From an uncultured Ruminobacter sp. (GTDB lineage: Bacteria; Pseudomonadota; Gammaproteobacteria; Enterobacterales; Succinivibrionaceae): a stretch of 59,106 nt of DNA. Location of the stretch: positions 1-59,106 of the forward strand of contig CACYPY010000002.1 in assembly GCA_902776415.1 (NCBI GenBank), in the 5' to 3' direction. Below are positions 36,789 through 45,597 of this stretch, in pieces. A program made the position numbers and the translations under genes. Position 1 is the first letter of the stretch. Each line of letters starts with the position of its first letter. Under the pieces are notes generated by a model. That model was not told where the DNA came from. It saw only the letters and a list, made by a program, of their open reading frames with translations, and did no database searches.

Positions 36789-36816
36789 ATGATACCCGAT
36801 TTTTTTGATTATGCAA
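36789..36816 (-). promoter_or_regulatory. Promoter of the four-tRNA unit
   Basis: On the minus strand TTGCAT (36816-36811), 16 bp, TATCAT (36794-36789). A T/A-rich stretch lies upstream, as at strong stable-RNA promoters. Confidence 0.75.
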
Positions 36817-36969
36817 GGATATTTTCAAAAAAAACTTAAAATCAGGCCCTGAACGGTGCTTTTTTAATCAAAATGCCTATTAATTGAACGGCTTTTGTGA
36901 TTGAACCTGATTTTTCAGCGGCTAATCCGTCTTTTCAGGGGCTGTATTCCCTTCCGTCTCTTTGGATAT

Positions 36970-37494
36970 TTACTCGTTTTTTTCCTCCACATAGGTCGGA
37001 ATTGCCTTTTTGCTGTTCAGGGTTTGGCGCATTTCAGACTCGTATCCGTCCACAAGCTCGTCTTCCCGCATGAATTCCGTGAGAATTATGAGCCCCCGGC
37101 CGTCGTATTCGAAATCCCGGGAGGAGAGAATAGGGTGTCCCCGATCCGTATGATAAAGGTATTCAAAAATCTCTCTCCTATCGATGATTCTTCCGTTGCC
37201 GCGCTTAACCTTGTGGGTGAACTCGAAATTAACGGTAAAACCGTCTCCGGAGACTTCGGAGATCCGGTAGTCTGTGGTAACGTCATGCTTAAGGAGATTT
37301 CGGATGGTTACCTTCTTTCCCCTGAAAACAAGCATGCTCCGGGGATTGTCCCTGTACTGAAAAGTTTCGGCCCAGGTGCCGTTCAGTCTTTCGGAGAACG
37401 AATCCTCTCCTCTGATAACTCCGGGAACAAAGCTGAGTGCGGTAACAGCGAGGGCCAGAGCAAAGGTTCCTGCGGCAAAAATCAGTTTTTTCAT
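36970..37494 (-). CDS. Exported protein of unknown function
   Basis: A 174-residue protein with signal peptide MKKLIFAAGTFALALAVTAL; the start at 37494 is chosen for that reason over 37521. The mature part is strand-rich: NGTWAETFQY, SMLVFRGKKVTIRNLL, FTVNFEFTHKV and LIILTEFM look like a small lipocalin-like or DUF-type beta barrel beginning with a G-x-W motif. It follows the large MshQ-like gene on the same strand (93 bp downstream of its stop) and may be cotranscribed. Family not recognised. Confidence 0.75.
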   Translation of the reverse strand: MKKLIFAAGTFALALAVTALSFVPGVIRGEDSFSERLNGTWAETFQYRDNPRSMLVFRGKKVTIRNLLKHDVTTDYRISEVSGDGFTVNFEFTHKVKRGNGRIIDRREIFEYLYHTDRGHPILSSRDFEYDGRGLIILTEFMREDELVDGYESEMRQTLNSKKAIPTYVEEKNE

Positions 37495-37587
37495 AAGATC
37501 TCCGAAATAGCTGTCAGACACAAAAAGAAACGCCGGACAAATCCGGCGGTTTCCCGGAAATCGCCGGATGGCCCGCCTTCCTCTCCG

Positions 37588-40500
37588 TCAGTTATAGACC
37601 TCCTTCCGGTCGATTATTCTGGCGGAGCTTTTGTGGCTTTTAAATATTACGCCGCCGTTGGAGGTCTGGCTGTCATAAAGATGATCCAGGGAGTTTTCAC
37701 CCAGGGTTCCCGAACTCCTGAGGCGGTATTCCAGGGCACAGTTATCCCTGATTTTGCAGTTGATCTGGGTTCCCTGCAGCCACAGATAGCCCCGGTTGAA
37801 TCGTCCGGAGGCGTTTTCAATAAAGTTGTTCACGTTCTGCTGGCAGCCGGTGGCGATATCGGTGCCGTGGCATACCGGAATAAGCTCGATCTTTTCATAG
37901 GCACTCAAAGCAGCCCGGATTCCCGAGTCCGTATAGTCCGAAACGGTTTTGCTGAAGATCAGGTTTTCCGTGGCCTTGGAGTCAGGATTGCGGAGATGAA
38001 GCTCGGTACAGGAGTCGGTGTCGCTGATGTTCCAGTTGCCGTTTCCGGCGTAGTATTGCAATGATACCGGTGTATGGATAATGTCGGTTTCCCCCTGGGT
38101 AATCTGAGATACCAGCCTGCCGTAGTGAAGCTTCGGAGCGGCCGACAGCGGCGTGAAGAAGGTAAATTTGTCGCTGTCGGAAACGGTGCCGTCAAATTTG
38201 GCCTCCAGAGGACTTCCGTCGGGAAGCAGGCTTCTGATGTTCGGACGGCCCGTGATTTTCAGATAGCCGCTGCAGCCGTTGGCGAAATTGTCGTTGTCCG
38301 GGAGACAGTAGCTGAAGTTCAGCCAGCCCCCCGGGCGGATTTCCTCGGGAGTGGCCAGCTCGGCCCGGGAGGTGATAAAGGTAAATCTCAGAGGATAGCC
38401 GTGCTTTGTGCTGTAGGACTGATATACCGGCCGCATCCAGTGGGCGTCCAGGGTGCTGTTGAAATCCAGCGTGTAGTCCTTTCCCGATCTGATGCTCCTG
38501 CCGGCAGTGAGGTTTCCGGCTTCGTCCCGGGTGATTTTGGTAATAATCGCCTTAAACGGGGTGTCGGAGGACTCGGTGTTCAGGTAGGCGTCCGGAATGT
38601 AGTCAACGGAGGCTCCCGAGATGTCAGTTCCGGTAATGAAGCCGGAAAAGCTCAGCGGTTCTCCGTAGTAGGCCGGGCAGGTGCCGGAAATCTCCCTGAC
38701 TCCGGAGAAGTTCGTAAAATCCGCCTGAGACTGTGAAATGACTTTTTTTCGGTACAGATCATCGGTAATGTGCAGCCACCCCTCGTTTATTGCCATGTAT
38801 GACGGATATACCGCAAAAACCGGGCTGAAGAAGTAGGTGGGCTTCAGCGACGTAAGCTCCGTGTAAGGTTTTTCCGAGGCCATGCTGAACCATCCGGCGG
38901 AATTTCCGATGCCGAGACAGTATTCGGAATCGGTGTTGAATCCCGGGGCCGGAGCTGTCGCACAGATCTGTGTCAGGCGCAAAACGGAGTTTTCCCCGTT
39001 TTCGGAAGTGCCTGCAATGAAGGCCCCGCTGTCGGTATCGGACGGATTCTGCTGCCAGCGGTAAAGCTTGGCAGGATCTATGAGGCTGAAGGCATCGGAC
39101 AGTGTTCTGCTGTATGTTTTTCCGGTAACCGCCACCTTGTTTTCCGCAGTGCAGATCATTTTAAGCTTTTCGCCGGTGGCTTCTGCCGGGCAGCCGGAGT
39201 CCGGACACTTCGCGGCATAGGTTTTAAGCCGGTATTCCCTGCCGATATCAAGACGGGTTACGGCGTGTCCGTCGGTGTCGGCGGCGCTGCCGCAGATGGC
39301 ATAGGGAACGCTGAGAACCTGAATGTCAAAGGAATCGCCGGTTTCCGGAGAGAGTCTGACCGGGATGACCTCGGCAGGTTCGGCAGTTGTCCGGTATTTT
39401 ACGGTCATTCCGGTAACCCGGGTATTGCTGTCCGGGAAGTGCGGGGAGGTGATGGTGAAATTCGGGGTCAGTACTTTATCTGCGGTTCCGGAAACGGTCA
39501 CCGGGATCTCCAGGGTTCCGGTTTTGCCGGCCTGAATGGTGCTGTTGCCCTGAGAGGTTTTTACGGTCAGGGGGACATTCCCGGAGCTGAAGGTTATTTC
39601 CATGCTTTCCGGTGTCATGGTATCGCCGGCAATACCGCCGGTCATGGTAACCTTAAGGGTGCTGTTGGGTTCGTTTATATATTGCTCGGTTCTGGTGCCC
39701 GTGGCGGTATGGCAGCCCGGAATATCGAAGGAACAGCCCGCGGCAGGGGATGCTGCGGTACCGCAGAGGTAGATACTGCCGTTTTTGCCGGTAACGGAGG
39801 CGGTGATATTGCGGTTTCCGGATGCCGGAGCAAGCCACACCGTTCCGGAGGAGTTTGAGGAGTAAAGACTGTCAGACAGGGTAACCATGCCGGTATAGGG
39901 GGATGCGGAGGAGCAGGAACTGTCGTTGCAGGTCTCAAAACGGAACTGTGAGGGAGAGCAGCCGTTATCCGTGTTTCCGGAAATCCGGAAATATTCGTCT
40001 TCATTCGCATCCTGGTATCTGCTGGAGAATTTTACCCCGGCGATATCAAGATTCCGGCAGCGGTTTTCGGGAGCCGAGTCGGAGCAGTTCAGCGTAAAAT
40101 CGAAGAGATGGGTGTTTGCCGCCAGATGAGCGTATATGGTGCGAGTACGGGCGATTTCCGCATCCGAAAGTCCTGAGATGTCCAGGGTCAGATTGTAGGA
40201 GGTTTTTGCGGAACTAAGATAAAGCCGGTTCTCGTCAGCGATGATATCCCCGTCGGGGACCGCCATTGTGTGGCTGACGACGTTTTCAGGTGCTGAGGAA
40301 ATTATGATTTCGGGATATCCGTCAAAGTTTATCCGGACGGTGTCGGAGGTTTTTACAACGGAGTTTTTTCCGGAACCGTCGCTCCATGCGGAAACATTCC
40401 GGATAAATGAATTAATTTGCGTGGCAGCAATATCGGATACCTTGATATGGGGGGATTGGCCGGCCCCGGGATACTTGTATTCTCCGGCCCGATCCGTACC

Positions 40501-40881
40501 GCTGTTTTCAACATAGGTAAAATTGCTGAAGTTCCATTGTTTTCCGGTGCTGGCGTTCCACTTGCCGTTATTTTTCTGCCAGTTGTAGACGTACCGGTGG
40601 TCTCCTGCGGCGATTTCCGTCAGCACCGGAAGAGTCGCAGTAAAGAAATCTCTGTTTGAGTTACTGCCATGATTTCCCTGCAGTGTCTGGTTAAAGCAGG
40701 CTTTGTAAAGAGATCTGACAAAAAGTTCCCGGCCGTCGGCGGTGCTGATGTCATATTTGAGAGAGCCTTCAGAGGGGGCCAGATTCTGAAGCTCATGGCC
40801 GCATTTTTTGTCTTCCTTGGCCAAAGCGTCGCTCATGATGAACGGCACAAGCAGCATTAAAAAACAGGGGAAGCAACGCAT
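37588..40881 (-). CDS. Large exported MshQ/DUF6701-like protein
   Basis: A 1097-residue exported protein (signal MRCFPCFLMLLVPFIMSDAL). It is Ser/Thr/Asn-rich, strand-rich and has many cysteine pairs. The C-terminal third matches the DUF6701 pattern of MshQ: SAAPKLHYGRLVSQ, then TPVSLQYYAGNGNWNISDTD with SCTEL, and a C-terminus of the GVIF...RIIDRKEVY kind. MshQ belongs to MSHA-type pilus gene clusters and is thought to be a tip adhesin. No minor pilin or other pilus gene is next to it here, so it is an orphan. GAGGTGAG lies just before the start. An adhesin role is an inference. Confidence 0.65.
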   Translation of the reverse strand: MRCFPCFLMLLVPFIMSDALAKEDKKCGHELQNLAPSEGSLKYDISTADGRELFVRSLYKACFNQTLQGNHGSNSNRDFFTATLPVLTEIAAGDHRYVYNWQKNNGKWNASTGKQWNFSNFTYVENSGTDRAGEYKYPGAGQSPHIKVSDIAATQINSFIRNVSAWSDGSGKNSVVKTSDTVRINFDGYPEIIISSAPENVVSHTMAVPDGDIIADENRLYLSSAKTSYNLTLDISGLSDAEIARTRTIYAHLAANTHLFDFTLNCSDSAPENRCRNLDIAGVKFSSRYQDANEDEYFRISGNTDNGCSPSQFRFETCNDSSCSSASPYTGMVTLSDSLYSSNSSGTVWLAPASGNRNITASVTGKNGSIYLCGTAASPAAGCSFDIPGCHTATGTRTEQYINEPNSTLKVTMTGGIAGDTMTPESMEITFSSGNVPLTVKTSQGNSTIQAGKTGTLEIPVTVSGTADKVLTPNFTITSPHFPDSNTRVTGMTVKYRTTAEPAEVIPVRLSPETGDSFDIQVLSVPYAICGSAADTDGHAVTRLDIGREYRLKTYAAKCPDSGCPAEATGEKLKMICTAENKVAVTGKTYSRTLSDAFSLIDPAKLYRWQQNPSDTDSGAFIAGTSENGENSVLRLTQICATAPAPGFNTDSEYCLGIGNSAGWFSMASEKPYTELTSLKPTYFFSPVFAVYPSYMAINEGWLHITDDLYRKKVISQSQADFTNFSGVREISGTCPAYYGEPLSFSGFITGTDISGASVDYIPDAYLNTESSDTPFKAIITKITRDEAGNLTAGRSIRSGKDYTLDFNSTLDAHWMRPVYQSYSTKHGYPLRFTFITSRAELATPEEIRPGGWLNFSYCLPDNDNFANGCSGYLKITGRPNIRSLLPDGSPLEAKFDGTVSDSDKFTFFTPLSAAPKLHYGRLVSQITQGETDIIHTPVSLQYYAGNGNWNISDTDSCTELHLRNPDSKATENLIFSKTVSDYTDSGIRAALSAYEKIELIPVCHGTDIATGCQQNVNNFIENASGRFNRGYLWLQGTQINCKIRDNCALEYRLRSSGTLGENSLDHLYDSQTSNGGVIFKSHKSSARIIDRKEVYN

Positions 40882-41248
40882 GACTCACCTCACTTTTTCT
40901 GTATCGCTCCGATTGCCATGCCTTTTATCATGGAAATCGTCCGGATAATTCGGATAACCGGCGCATTATCCGTGGTCTGACAGGTTATGCCGGGAGAGCG
41001 GAGAACTGCCGGATCTCCGCGAAAAAGACAGCATATTCACGAGTCTAGCAGTTTTTCGATAATTTATCTTTGAGACCGGTGCGGTTTTTAACTATTTGTT
41101 GCGGAAAATGCCGGGAGCGGGGTGTAAAAGACGTGCGGTTATTATCCGTCCGGTCTGTATAAAACATTATCCCTTAAGCTACCTTAATCCGGCGCATTGT
41201 GAGACAATAGCGGGGTTTTTGGGACTGGAGACGCGGACGGCGGTTTTT
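40882..41248. other. Divergent intergenic region mshQ-like / rluC
   Basis: No gene is seen in 367 bases. ATTGT-GAG-ACAAT at 41196-41208 is a small inverted repeat overlapping TGAGACAAT, a possible extended -10 for rluC 41 bp before its start. The frame open from 41096 into rluC shows no conserved sequence before the ATG at 41249. Confidence 0.5.
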
Positions 41249-42217
41249 ATGAAGGAAATATCAGAAGTCAGAAAAGAGGTAAGCTTTCGGGAGGTATCTC
41301 CGGAAGAGGAGGGCGGCCGCCTGGACAATTATCTTATCCGGGTTCTCAGAGGGGTCCCCAAAAGCATGGTTTACCGCATTATCAGAAAGGGTGAGGTGCG
41401 GGTGAACGGCAGCAGGACAAAGCCGGAATATAAGGTAATGGCCGGGGATCGCATCAGAATTCCGCCGGTCAGGGTTTCCGATGCTCCGGTGGTGCTGCCT
41501 TCCAGAAATCTGGACAAGGTGGCGGTACTGGAAAACTGTATTGTTTACGAGAATGACGGACTCCTGGTGCTCAACAAGCCGGCCCATATTGCCGTGCACG
41601 GCGGCAGCGGGGTGGATTATGGCGTTATTGAGGCTCTGAGAGCACTCCGTCCGGATCTTCGCTACCTGGAACTGGCCCACAGGCTGGATCGGGAAACCTC
41701 CGGCTGTCTTATAATCGCCAAAAAGAGAAGCGTGCTCAGACTTCTTCATGAGGAGTTCCGGGAGAAGGAAATGCAGAAGCAGTACCTGGCCCTGGTGCCG
41801 GGAGCGTTTAACAGGAGAGGCTGCACGGTACGGGCTCCCCTGGAGCGGATTACCCTGGCTTCAGGCGAGCGGATTGTCAGAGTGAACGAGGCTCTGGGGA
41901 AACCCTCGGTAACGGAATTCAGAGTGCGGAAAACCTATAACTCAGCCACGCTTCTGGAGTGCTTTCCGAGAACCGGGAGAACCCATCAGATAAGGGTGCA
42001 CCTGGCCCATCGGGGATTCCCGATCCTTGGTGACGAAAAGTACGGCCGGCGGGAAAATGATGCTCCCTTTGTGCCCCTGGGGCTTTCCCGGATGTTCCTG
42101 CATGCCGAAAAAATTTCCTTTCAGGATCCGGTGGCCGGAAAGACGGTGACGGTAACCGCGCCGCTGCCGCCGGAGCTTCAGGGGCTTTTGGACAGACTGG
42201 AGCCGGCTCAGGACTGA
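41249..42217 (+). CDS. rluC: 23S rRNA pseudouridine synthase RluC
   Basis: Makes pseudouridine at 955, 2504 and 2580 of 23S rRNA. The 322 residues match E. coli RluC (319). An S4 RNA-binding domain comes first (RLDNYLIRVLRGVPKSMVYR, RKGEVRVNG), followed by the catalytic domain with LVLNKPAHIAVHGGSGVDYG and the catalytic Asp in HRLDRETSGCL, then GRTHQIRVHLAHRGFPI. The start at 41249 (MKEISEVRKEV) gives the family length; an open frame upstream from 41096 is not conserved. Followed by a terminator. In many relatives rluC lies next to rne; here it lies between tRNA groups. Confidence 0.95.
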   Translation: MKEISEVRKEVSFREVSPEEEGGRLDNYLIRVLRGVPKSMVYRIIRKGEVRVNGSRTKPEYKVMAGDRIRIPPVRVSDAPVVLPSRNLDKVAVLENCIVYENDGLLVLNKPAHIAVHGGSGVDYGVIEALRALRPDLRYLELAHRLDRETSGCLIIAKKRSVLRLLHEEFREKEMQKQYLALVPGAFNRRGCTVRAPLERITLASGERIVRVNEALGKPSVTEFRVRKTYNSATLLECFPRTGRTHQIRVHLAHRGFPILGDEKYGRRENDAPFVPLGLSRMFLHAEKISFQDPVAGKTVTVTAPLPPELQGLLDRLEPAQD

Positions 42218-42258
42218 ACAGGGGCGTTTTTTTGGGACAGGGCAGAATACATGAAATG

Positions 42259-42287
42259 GGCGGAATTATTATCCGCCTGTTTTTTTT
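42259..42287 (+). terminator. Terminator of rluC
   Basis: GGCGGA (42259-42264) and TCCGCC (42272-42277) form a six-base stem, followed by a run of eight T. Confidence 0.85.
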
Positions 42288-42458
42288 GTGAAGCTGTTTT
42301 TCGCATCAGGTGTCATTATCAGCAGGTCGGGGAGCTGCGGAACCGAAGAAAACGCACGGCATCTGAAACATGCAGAACGCAGGAGCAACAAAACGACAAC
42401 AAAAAAACAAACGGCAAAATCTGAAGATATCTGACAGTGAAAGCAGAAAGAAGAAGAG

Positions 42459-42534
42459 TGGTGGTCGCTATAGGGATCGAACCTATGACCTCCTCCTTGT
42501 AAGGGAGATGCTCTCCCAGCTGAGCTAAGCGACC
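42459..42534 (-). tRNA. tRNA-Val (anticodon TAC), third copy
   Basis: Identical over 76 bases to the copy at 36382, including the A:U T-stem pair and encoded CCA. Cotranscribed with the Lys tRNA at 42551. Confidence 0.97.
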
Positions 42535-42550
42535 ACTGGGGAATCTGTTC

Positions 42551-42626
<76 letters not shown>

Positions 42627-42997
42627 GGAACAGGTTATCGCGTTTGGCGATGTGCACATGATACGTTTTTTTGATGATAAAGCAAGGATTTTTTCAAAAA
42701 AAGTGAAAAAAGTTAAAAAATGGTTAATTTTTAACCAAAATTCAGGCTTTCAGAGGCTGTTCAGGTGATTAGACACTTGAAAATGCAGATTTTTGGCGGT
42801 TCCCGGACAGAAAGAGAGATGGGCGGAACAAAATGCTGAAAAACAGAGCTCGTGAGAATCAGGGATTCGTGAATATCGGAGAAATACCGGGAAGTTGACA
42901 ATCAGATCCGGTTTTGCAGCACCAAAGACAGCAGAATAACGATTAAAACAAATGAGAAGAAAATAATCCGAGGAGATAAAAGAAATCAGAGAGAACT
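42627..42997. other. Intergenic region between tRNA units
   Basis: 371 bases. On the minus strand TTGCTT (42685-42680), 16 bp, TATCAT (42663-42658) forms the promoter of the Lys-Val unit, with the same surroundings (TTTTTTTGAT ahead of GCAAGGAT on the plus strand) as the promoter at 36789. The rest is AT-rich and shows nothing recognisable. Confidence 0.7.
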
Positions 42998-43073
<76 letters not shown>

Positions 43074-43107
43074 ATTCGAAGAAAGGGTGTTCGTGAAAAC
43101 AAGGCGT

Positions 43108-43135
43108 ATTTTAATCCTTTTTACTCCCCTGTCAA
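43108..43135 (-). promoter_or_regulatory. Promoter of the single tRNA-Lys
   Basis: On the minus strand a perfect TTGACA (43135-43130), 16 bp, TAAAAT (43113-43108). The region 43136-43561 beyond it contains nothing recognisable. Confidence 0.8.
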
Positions 43136-43561
43136 TACTTTTTTGAATTTTTTATATTTTAGTGTTTGGGAGTTCCGAAATCTTCATGTTCCGCAAACAT
43201 GTTGTCCATTTCGTTCATCCTCATCTGTATACACCTTCATTTTAATTCAGTCCCGGAATCGAATCTCACGACAGCTCCTTTCCCGGGGAGCTTGCGGAAG
43301 GTGCGATTTCCGGGGTTGCTCCGCCATTTGAAAATACAGGACATGGCAGACTCATTCTTTTTGATTTCTCTGAGAACGGCATCAGAATTTTCAGCCGGAA
43401 TATGATTGCGGGGAACCTGCGGTTTTTGTTTGTATCTAAAGTGATAGTGTGGTAATTTCCCACTGTCCGGAGGGATTCCGGAGTTCCTGCATATTTCGCG
43501 GACTCCCGGGACTCCCGCGCTTCCCGGATCATTTTCCTTATTTGTTTCTGCGAGGCTGAAT

Positions 43562-44539
43562 ATGAATTGTTTACCGGGTTGGAGAATGGTTATCAGTATG
43601 GCGGCTCTGGCAGCATGTCTTCAGGGCTGCGGAGAATACGGGGCAGTGGACTGCTCCAGTCAGAGTTCCTATGATCACAGTCTTGCCGATGTTCTTTCCC
43701 GGATTGACGACCGGTACCCGGGGCAGTCCGTCGCGGTAAGGGAATTTCTTCATGACAAGTCGGGAGGTGCCACTGTCGTAAAGGAAGTCTGCGATCTGGA
43801 CGCCGAGCATCTGGCCGCTCTGGGAGAGAAATATGCCGCAAAGGGCACCATGGGACAGCTTATGGATACCGTCAGTTCCGGGATCGACGAGGCAGGAAAG
43901 GCGGTGGAGAATTTTCTGAAAGGTGATGATAACAGTTCCGGAAAGCCAGTAAAACCTGCCGCCCCTTCAGCCGGAAACCCTAAAAGCGAGTTCTCGGGAG
44001 ACAGTGTAAAAACCTATACCGTCCCGAAGGTGGACTGCCGCTACGGGGATTTCTATCAGAAGAGCCTGGATGCCGTATTCCGGGATTTGGGATCCCGTTC
44101 TCCCAGTGCCGCCATTGAGGTGAAGAAGCGTCTCAAGGCCAGACACCAGGAATCCGGCCTCGGTAATGCCATGGATCAGGAACTCTGTGACCGGAACACC
44201 CATGACCTGACTGCATTCCTGGCTCCGGATCTGGTGAATGGCATCGACTGGACTTATAAAACTGATGCCGAAGTTTCCCGGGATTCCTGGAGAAAGGCCG
44301 GAGCTGATCTGAGCACGGCTATGACCGAGGCCGGAAAGAATATTGACAGCGCACTGTCCGAAGCCGGAAAGTCCATTGACAATGCGCTTACCGAGGCCGG
44401 AGATGCTCTGGAATCCGGCTGGAACAATGTCCGTGAGGGAGTGGACGGTTATTTTGATCAGCGCCGTGCCGACAAGGAAAAGGCCAAAAAGGAACAGGAG
44501 CGGAATGAGGAATCTGCAAAGTCCGGTTCCGGCAAGTGA
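43562..44539 (+). CDS. Lipoprotein with internally duplicated domain
   Basis: A 325-residue lipoprotein (signal MVISMAALAACLQGC region, lipobox LQGC). The mature part has two related units, each opening with VDC and a Tyr-rich start, continuing through a helix to a second cysteine (VDCSSQSSYDHSLADVL...KEVCDLDAEHLAAL, and VDCRYGDFYQKSLDAVF...QELCDRNTHDLTAFL), so each probably has one disulphide. After the second unit come repeats of the type EAGKNIDSALSEAGKSID, an amphipathic helix, and a charged Lys/Glu tail. Its stop is 15 bp before ruvC, so it may share a transcript. Family not recognised. Confidence 0.75.
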   Translation: MNCLPGWRMVISMAALAACLQGCGEYGAVDCSSQSSYDHSLADVLSRIDDRYPGQSVAVREFLHDKSGGATVVKEVCDLDAEHLAALGEKYAAKGTMGQLMDTVSSGIDEAGKAVENFLKGDDNSSGKPVKPAAPSAGNPKSEFSGDSVKTYTVPKVDCRYGDFYQKSLDAVFRDLGSRSPSAAIEVKKRLKARHQESGLGNAMDQELCDRNTHDLTAFLAPDLVNGIDWTYKTDAEVSRDSWRKAGADLSTAMTEAGKNIDSALSEAGKSIDNALTEAGDALESGWNNVREGVDGYFDQRRADKEKAKKEQERNEESAKSGSGK

Positions 44540-44554
44540 TTTCGGGGAACTGAG

Positions 44555-45088
44555 ATGGCAATAATCATGGGGATTGATCCCGGCTCCCGGATTACGGGGT
44601 TCGGGGTTATTGAATCCGAGGGCGGAGAGCTTTCCTATCTGGATTCCGGTTGCATCAGAATGGATGACAGACCATTGTCTCTGAGACTGGGGCAGATTTA
44701 TCAGGGCATCAGCGAGGTTATCGCCGAATGGCATCCGGACTATGTGGCGGTGGAGGAGGTCTTCATGTCCAACAATGCCGCCAGCGCTCTCAAGCTGGGA
44801 CAGGCCCGGGGGGCTGCCGTGGTGGCTGCGGTAAACAGCGGGATACCGGTTTACGAGTACACTGCCCGGCAGATAAAGAAGTCGGTGGTGGGATACGGCA
44901 ATGCGGAAAAGTTTCAGGTGCAGGAGATGGTGGTAAGAACCCTCCGGCTAAGCGGCTGTCCCCAGCCCGACGCCGCCGATGCCCTGGCCGGGGCCATCTG
45001 TCATGCCACCACCGTGGGCACTCTCATCGGTCTCTCCATCGGGGGCTATTCCAACACCAAAGGAAATGCCCGGGGCAGAATTTACTGA
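44555..45088 (+). CDS. ruvC: Holliday junction resolvase RuvC
   Basis: Cuts Holliday junctions with RuvAB. The 177 residues match the family. [19 protein letters not shown] carries the first catalytic Asp, [20 protein letters not shown] the Glu, and [19 protein letters not shown] the last acidic pair. The C-terminal 30 residues ([19 protein letters not shown]) are variable. ruvA and ruvB are not next to it. Confidence 0.96.
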   Translation: MAIIMGIDPGSRITGFGVIESEGGELSYLDSGCIRMDDRPLSLRLGQIYQGISEVIAEWHPDYVAVEEVFMSNNAASALKLGQARGAAVVAAVNSGIPVYEYTARQIKKSVVGYGNAEKFQVQEMVVRTLRLSGCPQPDAADALAGAICHATTVGTLIGLSIGGYSNTKGNARGRIY

Positions 45089-45092
45089 CAGC

Positions 45093-45121
45093 TTGCGAAT
45101 CATGTTTTTTTCTGATAGAAT
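45093..45121 (+). promoter_or_regulatory. Promoter of rpsO
   Basis: TTGCGA (45093-45098), 17 bp, TAGAAT (45116-45121), with TGA before the -10 (TGATAGAAT). It lies 80 bp before the rpsO start. Confidence 0.8.
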
Positions 45122-45200
45122 TCGCACGCTTTTGTTACCCCGGCTGAGTTAGTGATCGGCCGAGGGCGTATATCAACTCAACAATTACAGAGGTTTTACA

Positions 45201-45470
45201 ATGTCACTAAGCACCGAAGCCAAGGCTCAGATCGTAGCCGAATATGCACGTTCCAAGGATGATACCGGTTCTCCTGAGGTTCAGGTAGCTCTGCTTACCG
45301 CTCAGATCAATCATCTTCAGGGCCATTTCGCTGTTCACAAGAAGGATCACCACAGCCGTCGCGGCATGCTCCGCATGGTTGCCGAGCGTCGCAGCCTCCT
45401 TGCCTACCTGAAGCGCAAGGATGAAAACCGTTATGCCGAGCTCTGCAAGAAGCTTGGTCTCCGCGGCTAG
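45201..45470 (+). CDS. rpsO: Ribosomal protein S15
   Basis: Binds the central domain of 16S rRNA early in 30S assembly. The 89 residues are the usual length: [20 protein letters not shown] at the N-terminus, [20 protein letters not shown], then [17 protein letters not shown] and [19 protein letters not shown]. Arginine is nearly always CGT/CGC, as expected for a ribosomal gene. AGAGG lies before the ATG. Confidence 0.98.
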   Translation: MSLSTEAKAQIVAEYARSKDDTGSPEVQVALLTAQINHLQGHFAVHKKDHHSRRGMLRMVAERRSLLAYLKRKDENRYAELCKKLGLRG

Positions 45471-45492
45471 TTATTTTTTTTAAGATCCGCAC

Positions 45493-45519
45493 AAAGGGAG
45501 CTATTTTGCTCCCTTTTTT
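45493..45519 (+). terminator. rpsO-pnp terminator/attenuator
   Basis: GGGAGC (45496-45501) and GCTCCC (45508-45513) around a six-base loop, followed by six T. As in E. coli, a terminator lies between rpsO and pnp. Confidence 0.9.
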
Positions 45520-45520
45520 G

Positions 45521-45549
45521 TTGATGAAGCGCAAGGTTAAAACTATACT
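45521..45549 (+). promoter_or_regulatory. Promoter of pnp
   Basis: TTGATG (45521-45526), exactly 17 bp, TATACT (45544-45549), directly after the rpsO terminator and 49 bp before the pnp start codon. Confidence 0.75.
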
Positions 45550-45597
45550 ATTGCCGACGTAAAAAACGTGATTTTGCAAACATTTAAGGTAATCAGA

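Noticed and set aside
36901..38064. Plus-strand open frame across two exported-protein genes
   Set aside because: It spans the gap between two minus-strand genes with signal peptides and shows no conserved motif.
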